A DNA stretch of 13,503 bases. It comes from Acidobacteriaceae bacterium. GTDB taxonomy: Bacteria; Acidobacteriota; Terriglobia; Terriglobales; Acidobacteriaceae. Under the pieces are notes generated by a model that was not told the origin of the DNA, ran no database searches, and saw only the letters and a list, made by a program, of their open reading frames with translations. Made by a program: the position numbers and the translations under genes. This document shows positions 1-6,551 of this stretch, piece by piece. Position 1 is the stretch's first letter. Every line of letters begins with the position of its first letter. Location: NCBI GenBank assembly GCA_030040395.1, contig JASHTU010000530.1:1-13503 (forward strand), read 5' to 3'.

Positions 1-213
1 CCAGCCCCAGGTCGACCGCACCCGCCCGAAGATGTGCACCCGCCCCGCTGGCCCTGCCGTCAGGTGAATCGAGCCCGATCCGGTCGCCACTGTCAGCTCC
101 ACGCGCCCATTCACCGTCAGGTTGCGCTCAAAGGTCGCCTCCGCGCCCCACGCCGGAACAGCCGCGATCGTCGCCGCTCCCATCAACACCGCCGCACATA
201 GAAAATTTCTCAT
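1..213 (-). CDS. Secreted DUF4097-like (adhesin-like beta) protein, 5' part only
   Basis: Only the first 71 codons are in the window; the gene continues past the left edge. It begins with ATG at 213 on the minus strand, preceded by an excellent Shine-Dalgarno GAGGAGGA (223-216). The product opens with a Sec-type signal peptide (basic MRNFL start, then a hydrophobic Ala/Val stretch to about residue 21-24). The segment that follows has the pattern of the DUF4097 beta-strand repeat family: a hydrophobic strand, TGSGSIHL (44-51), then GRVHIFGRV (57-65). Such proteins are usually exported or surface-associated and their biochemical role is poorly known. The gene is divergent from the CNNM-CBS gene at 362 and shares a 148-nt intergenic region with it. 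The signal peptide and start are well supported. The family call is a pattern match on a short fragment and could be another secreted beta-rich protein. Confidence 0.6.
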   Translation of the reverse strand, partial: MRNFLCAAVLMGAATIAAVPAWGAEATFERNLTVNGRVELTVATGSGSIHLTAGPAGRVHIFGRVRSTWGW

Positions 214-286
214 CGTCCTCCTCGTTTCCCTCGCCTAAACGCAACATACGCACCGCGCCCCACCCCGGTTCCCCGCCCAAGCGCTC

Positions 287-345
287 CTGTTCCCTGTTCC
301 CTGTTCCCTGAGCCCTGAGCCCTGAACCCTGAACCCTGAACCCTG
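287..345. repeat. Heptamer tandem repeat, 8.4 copies, between divergent genes
   Basis: Eight consecutive 7-bp units plus 3 nt can be read directly: three CTGTTCC (287-307), two CTGAGCC (308-321), three CTGAACC (322-342), then CTG. The units change in blocks, as expected from stepwise duplication of a diverging unit. The array ends 16 bp before the ATG of the CNNM-CBS gene, so it fills the place where its promoter or 5' leader should be. No Shine-Dalgarno is visible between the array and that ATG. Period 7 is out of phase with the helical repeat and with codons, so the array is unlikely to be coding. Confidence 0.85.
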
Positions 346-361
346 CTATCCTCTCCCCCAG

Positions 362-1774
362 ATGCGCGGCCTCACGTTCTTCAAATCCGTTGCCGTGGCT
401 ATGCTCATTCTGGGCAACGCGTTCTTTGTGGCCACCGAGTTCGCCCTGGTCTCCATTCGCGACACGCGTGTCGAGCAGCTTCTCACTGCCCAAGTCCCCG
501 GCGCCCGCGCCATCCGCCGTCTCCAGCATGGCCTCGAAGATCTCCTGCCTGCCGTCCAGCTCGGCGTCACGCTCTGCTCGCTGGCTCTCGGTTGGCTTGG
601 CGAACCCCTTGCCGTCACCATTCTGCTGCCCTGGCTCGGCGCGCTGCCTCACGCCCGCCTCTACGCGCACATCGCCGCCCTCACCCTCGGCTTCGCCTTC
701 ATCACGTACTTTCAGGTCGTCGTTGGCGAGCTCGTGCCCAAGTCGCTCGCCCTGCGCCGTCCTGAAGCTCTGGCCGCCGCGGTCGCGCCGCCCATGTTGG
801 CCTTCATGGCCCTCACCCGTCCCGCCGTGCGCCTCCTTCGCAATTCCGCCGCCGCAGTCCTCCGCGGTTTCGACGTTCCCGTCACCGAGCGCGCCCAGGT
901 TCACTCTGCAGACGAGCTCAAGCTCATCGCCACATCCGCCCGCCGCATGGGCCTTCTGCCGCCCTTTCAGGAGCTGCTTATTCACCGCGCCCTCGAGCTC
1001 GACGACGTTCCCGTCCGCGAAATCATGACCCCGCGCCAGAAGATCTTTTCTCTTCCCTCCAACATGACCATCGACGAAGCCGAGGCGCGCATCGTCGCCC
1101 ACTATCGCTCCCGCGTCCCCGTCTACGACGAATCCCGCGGACCCGAGCACCTCGTCGGCGTCGTGTATGCCCGCGACCTCGCCCGCCTCATGTTTGCCCG
1201 CACTCGTCCGCAGGCGCGTTCCGCGGAACCCTCCGCCGCGCCACCCAAACCCTCCGATTCCGCGCCCGCGCGCCCCCTCCCACCCCTCGCCGATCTTCTC
1301 CTTGGCCAGATCATGCGCGACGTCCTTGTCGTCCCTGAAACCAAATCCGTCCTCGATCTTCTGCGCGACTTCCAGCAGCGCCGCCGCCATCTCGCCGTCG
1401 CTGTTGACGAGTACGGCTCCGTCGTCGGCCTCGTGACCGCCGAAGACGCCATCGAGCAACTCGCGGGTGAATTCGAGGACGAATTCGACATCCCCGCGCA
1501 ACCTGTCCTCGCCACAGCCTCCGGCGCATTCCTCCTGGATGGCGGCGTCAACCTCCGCGATCTCGAAACCCAGATGCATTGGGACCTGCCGCGCGAAGGC
1601 GGCGTTGAAACCGTGGCCGGCTTCCTTCTCGTCCGCCTCGGCCATATTCCCGAGCTCGGCGAGTCAGTCATTTTCGAAGGCCGCCGCCTCACCGTCGTCG
1701 AAATGGACGCCCGCCGCATCGCTAAAGTCCGCGTCGAGCCGCTCGTGCCCGCCCTTCAGCCTGCAATGCCCTGA
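362..1774 (+). CDS. HlyC/CorC family CNNM-CBS membrane protein
   Basis: This 470-residue product has the standard architecture of the HlyC/CorC (UPF0053) family. A CNNM/DUF21 membrane domain covers about residues 10-175, with the signature GNAFFVATEFALVSI (18-32) and hydrophobic segments near 10-32, 62-92, 100-125 and 138-152. A CBS pair spans about 215-375 (EIMTPR at 220-225; VDEYGSVVGLVT at 348-359). A C-terminal CorC_HlyC domain lies about 380-460. Members are implicated in Mg2+/Co2+ or Na+ handling and in membrane integrity; the transported ion cannot be read from sequence. Between the two CBS halves there is an Ala/Pro/Ser-rich insertion (about 281-308) that looks like a flexible linker. 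The ATG at 362 has no clear Shine-Dalgarno. Met14 (401) is an internal alternative, but it would cut into the first membrane segment. 'Hemolysin' is a legacy family name and not evidence of toxin activity. Confidence 0.9.
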   Translation: MRGLTFFKSVAVAMLILGNAFFVATEFALVSIRDTRVEQLLTAQVPGARAIRRLQHGLEDLLPAVQLGVTLCSLALGWLGEPLAVTILLPWLGALPHARLYAHIAALTLGFAFITYFQVVVGELVPKSLALRRPEALAAAVAPPMLAFMALTRPAVRLLRNSAAAVLRGFDVPVTERAQVHSADELKLIATSARRMGLLPPFQELLIHRALELDDVPVREIMTPRQKIFSLPSNMTIDEAEARIVAHYRSRVPVYDESRGPEHLVGVVYARDLARLMFARTRPQARSAEPSAAPPKPSDSAPARPLPPLADLLLGQIMRDVLVVPETKSVLDLLRDFQQRRRHLAVAVDEYGSVVGLVTAEDAIEQLAGEFEDEFDIPAQPVLATASGAFLLDGGVNLRDLETQMHWDLPREGGVETVAGFLLVRLGHIPELGESVIFEGRRLTVVEMDARRIAKVRVEPLVPALQPAMP

Positions 1775-2158
1775 GCGGCCGGCGAACCAGCCCTCTGCCG
1801 CCCAAAAACCGCGTCCTCCGCCTTCCGGCCCCACGCTTGTCAAGTCCCCGGGCTTCACTTTTTTCCATAACCAACTCATTCCGCACGACTTATTTCTCAT
1901 GCCAATTTGCCGGTTATTTCGCCGAATCCTCTAACCTAGTAGATAGCCACACAAACAAAGCATTCGCGCCCGGCGCAGCTTGAATTCCTCCCTATTCCGA
2001 ATGGGGCCGGGCGCGGCTTTCTCTGTCGGCGCTAGAGCAGCTCTCTGCCGGATGCAGGCCGGAACCACGGCAACCTCCGGACCCAAGAGCTGCTTGAATT
2101 CAAGGTCCAGCGGCCGGCTCATATCGGGCCGGCCCTGGCGGAAAGCGAGTTTCTCTCC
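1775..2158. other. 384-nt intergenic region with inverted repeats, no gene seen
   Basis: No convincing ORF is present. An AT-richer stretch (about 1855-1960) is the most promoter-like DNA here, but I cannot fix -35/-10 boxes. Then come a perfect 10-bp inverted repeat (1965-1974 against 2006-2015), a perfect 12-bp palindrome CTTGAATTCAAG (2093-2104), whose core GCTTGAATTC also occurs at 1978-1987, and a GC hairpin GGCCGGC/GCCGGCC (2112-2118 against 2128-2134). All of these lie upstream of the small gene at 2159, so they may form its structured leader or an operator region. Confidence 0.5.
1965..2015. repeat. Perfect 10-bp GC-rich inverted repeat
   Basis: CGCGCCCGGC at 1965-1974 is the exact reverse complement of GCCGGGCGCG at 2006-2015, with a 31-nt spacer. 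The right arm is followed by CTTTCTCT, which is not a clean T-tract, so an intrinsic terminator is possible but weak. It lies 190 nt beyond the CNNM-CBS stop and 143 nt before the next start. Confidence 0.5.
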
Positions 2159-2437
2159 ATGGCCAACATCCTGGTCAACTCCACAAAGAACATTGAGATT
2201 GCAGCCGAAGACGCCCTGAAATGGCTCACCGAGTCCAATAAGGCGATCCCCGCCACGCCCGTCGCCATTGCCGCGCTGGCCACGCTGGTCGACGCCCTGG
2301 AAAAGCCGCTGTTCGAGTTAGCCGGCGCGGCCGCCAATCCCCTCAACATCCCACTCGATCTCCAGACGGCGGCCGATCTCATCGCCGCGTGGCCTGAAGT
2401 CAAGGCCTGCGTGGCCAGCCTGGGCGTCAAGTTCTGA
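2159..2437 (+). CDS. Unrecognised small protein, 92 aa
   Basis: I do not recognise this protein. It starts at ATG 2159 after a weak purine-rich element (GAAAGCGAG, 2141-2149) and ends with TGA at 2435-2437. The sequence is compact and mostly helical in appearance. It has an N-terminal NSTKNIEIAAEDALKWL segment (7-23), an Ala/Val-rich central segment, Pro-containing turns (IPAT, NPLNIPL), and a C-terminal AWPEVKACVASLGVKF (77-92) with the only cysteine. There is no signal peptide or obvious membrane helix. The next gene starts 58 nt downstream with a much better ribosome site, so the two are probably co-transcribed. Codon use and GC look like coding sequence in this genome. A small phage-derived or host accessory protein is possible, but the function is unknown. 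Confidence 0.6.
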   Translation: MANILVNSTKNIEIAAEDALKWLTESNKAIPATPVAIAALATLVDALEKPLFELAGAAANPLNIPLDLQTAADLIAAWPEVKACVASLGVKF

Positions 2438-2495
2438 GCTTTCATCGCGTTCTCAGGTCTCGGACCAATAACAACTTTTACGAAGGAGCATTTGC

Positions 2496-3326
2496 ATGAA
2501 TCCCATCTCGAATATCTGGGAACATCCCAGAACCTCGGCTGCCGGCCTGCTGATTGCGGTCGTCACCATCACTGGAGTGCTGTCGCAACAAGGCCTGACG
2601 CTGGGCAAAGCCGGCACGGCCTCGGTGGTTTCGCTCGTCTCCGCGCTGGCCACGGCGCTTCTGGGCCTGCTGGCCCGCGATCCCGGCGGCTCAGCGCCAT
2701 CCACGGGAACCCCCGCCAAGCTGGGCGCCTGGGCCATGATCGCGCTGCTCTTGCCTTTGCCCTGGTTGCAGGGCTGCACCGGAACCAGCGTAGCGCAGAA
2801 CATCGTGAACTGGACGCCCTCGCTCCAGACCGCGGTCGCCACCGTCGACTCGACCGCCGCCATACTTGCACCGGCCGACGCGCCCATCTTTACCGCCGCG
2901 ACTTCCGGCTTTGACGCCGCCTCGAACCTGCTGGTGGCGCAGGCCAAGGCGTATCTCGCCGACCCCTCGGCAGCCACGCTGGCGCAGTTGCAGAGCCAGG
3001 TGGTGACTCTCCAACAGCAGGTCAATGCCGGCCTGCTCGCCGCCGCCAAAATCACCAACCCCACCAGCCTGCAGCAGGCTTTGACGTCGATTCAAGCCGT
3101 GGCGACCATTGTGACCACGATTTTGACGCTGGTGCAATCAATTTCGACTAATGCGCAAGTGGCGCGCATGGCCGCCGTATCCAGCGTCAAGCTGGCCGCG
3201 GTAGAACCATATCTGAACAGCTCGCAAGCCGCTCAAATTGTGGCCGCGCACTACGATGAACCAATCAGCCAGGCTGAAGCGCAGATCGCCCAGGCCGAAC
3301 ATGCCGAAATGCAGGCGGGATTTTAG
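2496..3326 (+). CDS. Holin-like N-terminus fused to lipobox and Ala/Gln-rich helical tail; unknown function
   Basis: A 276-residue protein preceded by a strong Shine-Dalgarno GAAGGAG (2482-2488) seven bases before ATG. Residues 1-65 resemble small phage holins: a short polar start, one hydrophobic segment (about 15-30), a GLTLGKAG turn, a second segment (about 44-60) and a charged ARDPG end. A third hydrophobic run (78-91) leads to LPWLQGC, a lipobox-like motif with Cys94. The remaining 180 residues are rich in Ala, Gln, Thr and Val with few charges, suggesting long amphipathic helices (for example 160-185 and 195-235). Met81 (nt 2736) could start a nested lipoprotein-like product, although its n-region lacks Lys or Arg. 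Holin/spanin-like lysis function is a hypothesis only, since no endolysin, tail or integrase gene is in the window. An envelope protein native to this lineage is the alternative. Confidence 0.65.
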   Translation: MNPISNIWEHPRTSAAGLLIAVVTITGVLSQQGLTLGKAGTASVVSLVSALATALLGLLARDPGGSAPSTGTPAKLGAWAMIALLLPLPWLQGCTGTSVAQNIVNWTPSLQTAVATVDSTAAILAPADAPIFTAATSGFDAASNLLVAQAKAYLADPSAATLAQLQSQVVTLQQQVNAGLLAAAKITNPTSLQQALTSIQAVATIVTTILTLVQSISTNAQVARMAAVSSVKLAAVEPYLNSSQAAQIVAAHYDEPISQAEAQIAQAEHAEMQAGF

Positions 3327-3350
3327 GCAATCGCTTACGCGACTCCGGGC

Positions 3351-3387
3351 CCCATCCTTTTCGCAGCTTCTTTGCGGAAAGGATGGG
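3351..3387. terminator. Long hairpin between convergent genes, likely bidirectional terminator
   Basis: CCCATCCTTTTCGCA (3351-3365) pairs with TGCGGAAAGGATGGG (3373-3387) over 15 bp with a single G-U wobble and a 7-nt loop (GCTTCTT). It sits 24 nt after the stop of the 276-residue gene and 33 nt before the end of the convergent htrA-like gene, so it suits termination from both sides. No T-tract follows either arm, so a dispersed palindromic repeat (REP/BIME-like) that also halts transcription is an alternative. Confidence 0.7.
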
Positions 3388-3420
3388 TAACCATCAGACC
3401 AGCTCCCGGGTGATTGTCTT

Positions 3421-4587
3421 CTACGATTCCGACTCCTGCGCCTCTCCCAAGGTCAGCTTGAAGGTCATCTGCCTTCGCCCGCGCAGCACGGTGACGCTGA
3501 CAATATCGCCGGCCTGGTGCTTGTCCATGATGGCGCTGATGTCCTGGGGATCGGTCACCTGCTGGCCGTCGATAGCGATGATCAGATCGCCGCCGAGCAT
3601 GATGGGCATGTTCCCCACGTACGCCTGCTGGTTGCCGCCGTGCAGGCCGGCGCGCTCGGCCGCTCCGCCGGGAATCATCTTTTCAATCAAAACTCCGTAA
3701 TCCGCGGCCAGGCCCATCTGCGAGGCCAGGTCGGGGCCGATCGCGTACGAAACGATGCCTAGCGAAGGCCGCCGCACGCGTCCGTAGCGGGTCAGATCGG
3801 CCAGAACCGCTTTTGCCGTGTTGATGGGGATGGCGAAGCCGATCCCTGAACTCTGGTCGGCCCCATTCGAGGCGATCATGGTGTTGATGCCGATCACCTG
3901 GCCGTTCGAGTTGAGCAAGGGACCCCCGGAGTTGCCGGGATTGATGGCCGCGTCGGTCTGAATGGCGTCCTCAATCGGCGCCCCGTCCTCGTTGCGAATC
4001 GACCGGATAGAGCTGATGATTCCCTGCGTCATGGTTCCGCTCAGCCCAAAGGGATTGCCGATGGCGTATACGCGTTGACCCACCTGCAAGTTCGAGGAGT
4101 TGGCCAGCGTCACGGGCTGCAGGTTGGGCGCGTCGATTTGCAGCAGCGCCAGGTCATGCACTTTGTCCACGCCCACAGCGCGCGCCTCATACCGGCGCTT
4201 GTTCGAGAGCATCACTTCAATGCCGCGGTTGGCGCCCTGCACGACGTGATAGTTGGTGAGCACATGGCCGGCTTTGTCGAGAATGAATCCCGAACCTTGG
4301 CCCTGCTGCGGCGTCGTTCCGTAAAAAAAGTCGAAGACCAGCGTGGTCGAGGTGATATTGACTACCGACGGTAGCACGCGCTTATAGATATCGATGCTGT
4401 CCTGTTCCTGCGCATCGCACACCGGCGCCGCCTCGGCTTCCGTGAGCACCAGCGGAACCCCGGCGTTGCCGTTGGCGCCCTTGAAGACCGAAAAACGGCC
4501 GAGTCCCAAGTTAGACGGAAGATGCGATGTGAGATACCAGAATCCGCCCACCAGCACAACAATCAGGAAAAACCGGCGCAGTTTCAT
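3421..4587 (-). CDS. HtrA/Deg-type serine protease with one PDZ domain
   Basis: A 388-residue trypsin-like (S1C) protease. An N-terminal membrane anchor or uncleaved signal (MKLRRFFLIVVLVGGFWYL) places it in the periplasm. The catalytic triad is visible: His114 in TNYHVVQG, Asp145 in VHDLALLQID, and Ser220 in PGNSGGPL. A single PDZ domain occupies about 275-383 (SLGIVSY, GGAAERAGL, GGDLIIAIDGQ). One PDZ matches DegS-like and many 'S1C family' enzymes, rather than two-PDZ DegP/DegQ. The likely role is envelope protein quality control or stress-signal cleavage. It is the last gene of the minus-strand run folD-coaE-htrA, 84 nt after coaE, so it may also have its own promoter. The ATG at 4587 lacks a close Shine-Dalgarno (AAGGAAGG is about 19 nt away), but no better in-frame start is seen. 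Confidence 0.92.
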   Translation of the reverse strand: MKLRRFFLIVVLVGGFWYLTSHLPSNLGLGRFSVFKGANGNAGVPLVLTEAEAAPVCDAQEQDSIDIYKRVLPSVVNITSTTLVFDFFYGTTPQQGQGSGFILDKAGHVLTNYHVVQGANRGIEVMLSNKRRYEARAVGVDKVHDLALLQIDAPNLQPVTLANSSNLQVGQRVYAIGNPFGLSGTMTQGIISSIRSIRNEDGAPIEDAIQTDAAINPGNSGGPLLNSNGQVIGINTMIASNGADQSSGIGFAIPINTAKAVLADLTRYGRVRRPSLGIVSYAIGPDLASQMGLAADYGVLIEKMIPGGAAERAGLHGGNQQAYVGNMPIMLGGDLIIAIDGQQVTDPQDISAIMDKHQAGDIVSVTVLRGRRQMTFKLTLGEAQESES

Positions 4588-4671
4588 GGGTCGTAAACTC
4601 GAATTACCTTCCTTGCTTCAGATGCAGCAGATGCTTCCAAGCTGCGGCAGAGATTTCGCGGGTTGCCTTCC

Positions 4672-5367
4672 TTATTCTAAAGACAACGGCCGGGAGGAAT
4701 TGTTGCTCTCCGCCTTGAGCTGTCGCCACACGGCTTCGACCTGATCCCGCAGCGCCGTCAAATCGCCTGCGTTGTCAAGCACATAATCGGCCTGCGCAGC
4801 TTTTTCGGCATCCGGAATCTGATGCGCCAGGCGGGTGCGCGCGTCGGCCTCGGCCGCCGCCTTGGTCACCCCCAATGCAGCCATCCGGGCCACATAGCGC
4901 GCAATCTTGACCTCGTCGGGAGCAATGATCAGGATGACGCGATCGATGCGCCGGCGCCAGTCGGCGAGCATCCCTGTCCGGTCGCCGCGCGCCAGGGCGT
5001 CACGCACCACTTCAAAGATAAGAGCCGACTCGATCACCGCAACCGCTGACCGGTCGCGCGCAAAAACCTCGTCCATCCACCGCTGTTGCGCGGCAATCAC
5101 CGGCGGATGCACAATGGCGTTCAATTCCGCCAATCGGCCTTCGTTGAAGGCCAGCTCAGCCAGCCGGGCGCGATTCAACCGTCCATCGACGCCCACCACG
5201 CCGGGGCCAAAAGCCTCCACAATCGCGGCATAGACGCTTTCGCCCGGCTCCATCAGCGCCCGACCCAGCACATCGGCTTCGATGACCTCCGCGCCCAGCT
5301 CACGCAGGGTTGCGGCAACCGTGGTTTTGCCGCTGCCCAAGTTGCCGGTAAGGCCGACGCGCAGCAT
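4672..5367 (-). CDS. coaE: Dephospho-CoA kinase
   Basis: A 231-residue P-loop kinase catalysing the last step of coenzyme A synthesis, ATP-dependent 3'-phosphorylation of dephospho-CoA, in the cytosol. The Walker A loop is GNLGSGKTT (8-16). The family's substrate-binding acidic motif appears as EADVLGRAL (30-38), where many homologues have DAD. AIVHP (84-88) and the C-terminal YVLDNAGD motif are also typical. The length is slightly above the usual ~200 residues, with a short variable tail ending in SNNSSRPLSLE. The start codon lies only 3 nt after the folD stop, so the two genes are almost certainly co-transcribed and translationally coupled. A downstream htrA-like gene follows after 84 nt. 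Confidence 0.94.
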   Translation of the reverse strand: MLRVGLTGNLGSGKTTVAATLRELGAEVIEADVLGRALMEPGESVYAAIVEAFGPGVVGVDGRLNRARLAELAFNEGRLAELNAIVHPPVIAAQQRWMDEVFARDRSAVAVIESALIFEVVRDALARGDRTGMLADWRRRIDRVILIIAPDEVKIARYVARMAALGVTKAAAEADARTRLAHQIPDAEKAAQADYVLDNAGDLTALRDQVEAVWRQLKAESNNSSRPLSLE

Positions 5368-5370
5368 CGC

Positions 5371-6288
5371 CTATAGTCCCCGTCTCATTTTGGCCGCGCG
5401 CACCGTGTTCGCCATCAACATGGCGATGGTCAGCGGTCCAACGCCGCCGGGTACGGGCGTGTAGGCGCCGGCAACCTCGAAGGCCTGGGGATGGATGTCG
5501 CCCACAATCGTCGACCCGCGCTTGGCGAAGACCGCCGCCCGCTTCACGTCGCCGCAAAAGAAACGGTCGAACTCCTCGTGGGTGGTCAGCCGGTTAATGC
5601 CCACGTCGATGAGCGTGGCGCCGGGCCGCACCATCCCCGGCGTAATAAAACCTGCTCGCCCGATGGCCGCGACCAGGATGTCGGCCTGGCGGGTGATCGC
5701 GCCCAAGTCGCGCGTTTTGGAGTGACAAATCGTGACCGTCGCGTTCCGGTGCAGCAGTAGCAACGCCACCGGCTTGCCCACAATATCGCTCCGCCCCACC
5801 ACCACCGCGTGCTGGCCGGCAATGGGAATGCCGCTCCGCTCTAAAATCTCGATGATGCCGCAGGGCGTGCAGGGCGCCAATGCCGGCCGGCCCGCCAGCA
5901 AACGGCCCGCGTTCATGGGATGGAAGCCGTCTACGTCCTTTTCCGGCGCCACCGCTTCCAGAAGGACCTTCGCGTCCACCTGCGGCGGCAGTGGCAACTG
6001 GATCAGGATCCCGTCAATCTCATCGCGGCTATTCAGGGTCGCCACCAGATCGAGCATTTCCCCGGTGGTGACCTCCGCCGGCGGGCTGATCAAGTCGCTG
6101 AACAGTCCCAACTCCGCACAGGCCTCCACCTTGCTGCGGACGTAAATCTGTGACGCGGGTACGTCGCCCACCAGCACCGCAGCCAATCCCGGCCGGATGC
6201 CATGGCGCGTAAAGCGGGCCACTTCTTCGGCCACTTCCTTGCGGATTGTGGCGGCAATCGCCGCACCGTCCAGAACCCTTGACCCCAT
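5371..6288 (-). CDS. folD: Bifunctional methylene-THF dehydrogenase / methenyl-THF cyclohydrolase
   Basis: A 305-residue FolD, interconverting 5,10-methylene-, 5,10-methenyl- and 10-formyl-tetrahydrofolate in cytosolic one-carbon metabolism. Hallmarks are the YVRSKVEAC motif with Tyr49 and the catalytic Lys53, ILIQLPLP (94-101), EKDVDGFHP (116-124), the nucleotide-binding loop VVGRSDIVGKPVA (163-175), and the C-terminal PVPGGVGPLTIAML (278-291). Length and motif order are normal. The ATG at 6288 is preceded by GGGGAGGA about 13 nt upstream, somewhat distant but the best available. It is the first gene of a minus-strand operon with coaE (3-nt gap) and probably the htrA-like protease. It is divergent from the cytochrome gene at 6552. 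Confidence 0.96.
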   Translation of the reverse strand: MGSRVLDGAAIAATIRKEVAEEVARFTRHGIRPGLAAVLVGDVPASQIYVRSKVEACAELGLFSDLISPPAEVTTGEMLDLVATLNSRDEIDGILIQLPLPPQVDAKVLLEAVAPEKDVDGFHPMNAGRLLAGRPALAPCTPCGIIEILERSGIPIAGQHAVVVGRSDIVGKPVALLLLHRNATVTICHSKTRDLGAITRQADILVAAIGRAGFITPGMVRPGATLIDVGINRLTTHEEFDRFFCGDVKRAAVFAKRGSTIVGDIHPQAFEVAGAYTPVPGGVGPLTIAMLMANTVRAAKMRRGL

Positions 6289-6428
6289 CCGTTGATCTTC
6301 GTCCTCCCCGTTCTATCTTACTCGTTTCAAAGCGCCTTCCATGGCCTCGAATGCCCCGGCGCCACGCCCGCTGCGCAGCGCTCCCGAACCTCGTGAAAGC
6401 CGTGAACGTGCTCTGCGTCACATCGGAT

Positions 6429-6444
6429 CGTGAGTTATCTCACA
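6429..6444. promoter_or_regulatory. CRP/FNR-family-type palindromic site
   Basis: The sequence CGTGA-GTTATC-TCACA contains a perfect GTGAG-TTAT-CTCAC palindrome (6430-6443). It matches the CRP half-site pattern TGTGA-N6-TCACA at 9 of 10 positions. It lies in the divergent folD/cytochrome region, 108 nt before the cytochrome start and 141 nt from the folD start. A CRP/FNR-superfamily regulator of the respiratory genes is a reasonable inference. Which regulator binds, and which gene it controls, is not shown. Confidence 0.45.
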
Positions 6445-6483
6445 TACAACCAACCACCATCCGCGTGTACGTTCAGGGGTATG

Positions 6484-6509
6484 AATGTTCCAGATCACAT
6501 TGGAACAAT
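6484..6509. promoter_or_regulatory. Inverted repeat upstream of the cytochrome gene, operator candidate
   Basis: TGTTCCA (6486-6492) and TGGAACA (6501-6507) are perfect inverted repeats separated by 8 nt. Extending to 9-bp arms (6484-6492 and 6501-6509) adds one mismatch. The centre-to-centre distance of about 15 bp suits a dimeric helix-turn-helix regulator. It lies 43 nt before the cytochrome start and overlaps a weak TATGAA -10-like hexamer (6480-6485). Confidence 0.4.
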
Positions 6510-6551
6510 CCACACCACCTCCTCCCAGTTGCACGACGGAGACAGTGCTCC

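Noticed and set aside
128..1645. 505-codon open frame on the minus strand opposite the CNNM-CBS gene
   Set aside because: The plus strand encodes a complete, motif-rich family member. The antisense product is Gly/Glu/Asp/Arg-rich low complexity, as expected from C-ending codons in GC-rich DNA.
1840..1866. Intrinsic terminator after the CNNM-CBS gene, because of a T-run at about 1859-1864
   Set aside because: The preceding AAGTCCCCGGGCTT is almost loop-less and gives no proper hairpin.
2159..3326. Intact prophage or toxin-antitoxin module
   Set aside because: There is no endolysin, integrase, structural phage gene or recognisable toxin fold. Only a holin-like N-terminus hints at phage origin.
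6246..6551. Upstream extension of the cytochrome reading frame
   Set aside because: It overlaps folD and the regulatory palindromes, has no ribosome site, and would bury the N-terminal membrane anchor. ATG 6552 is better supported.
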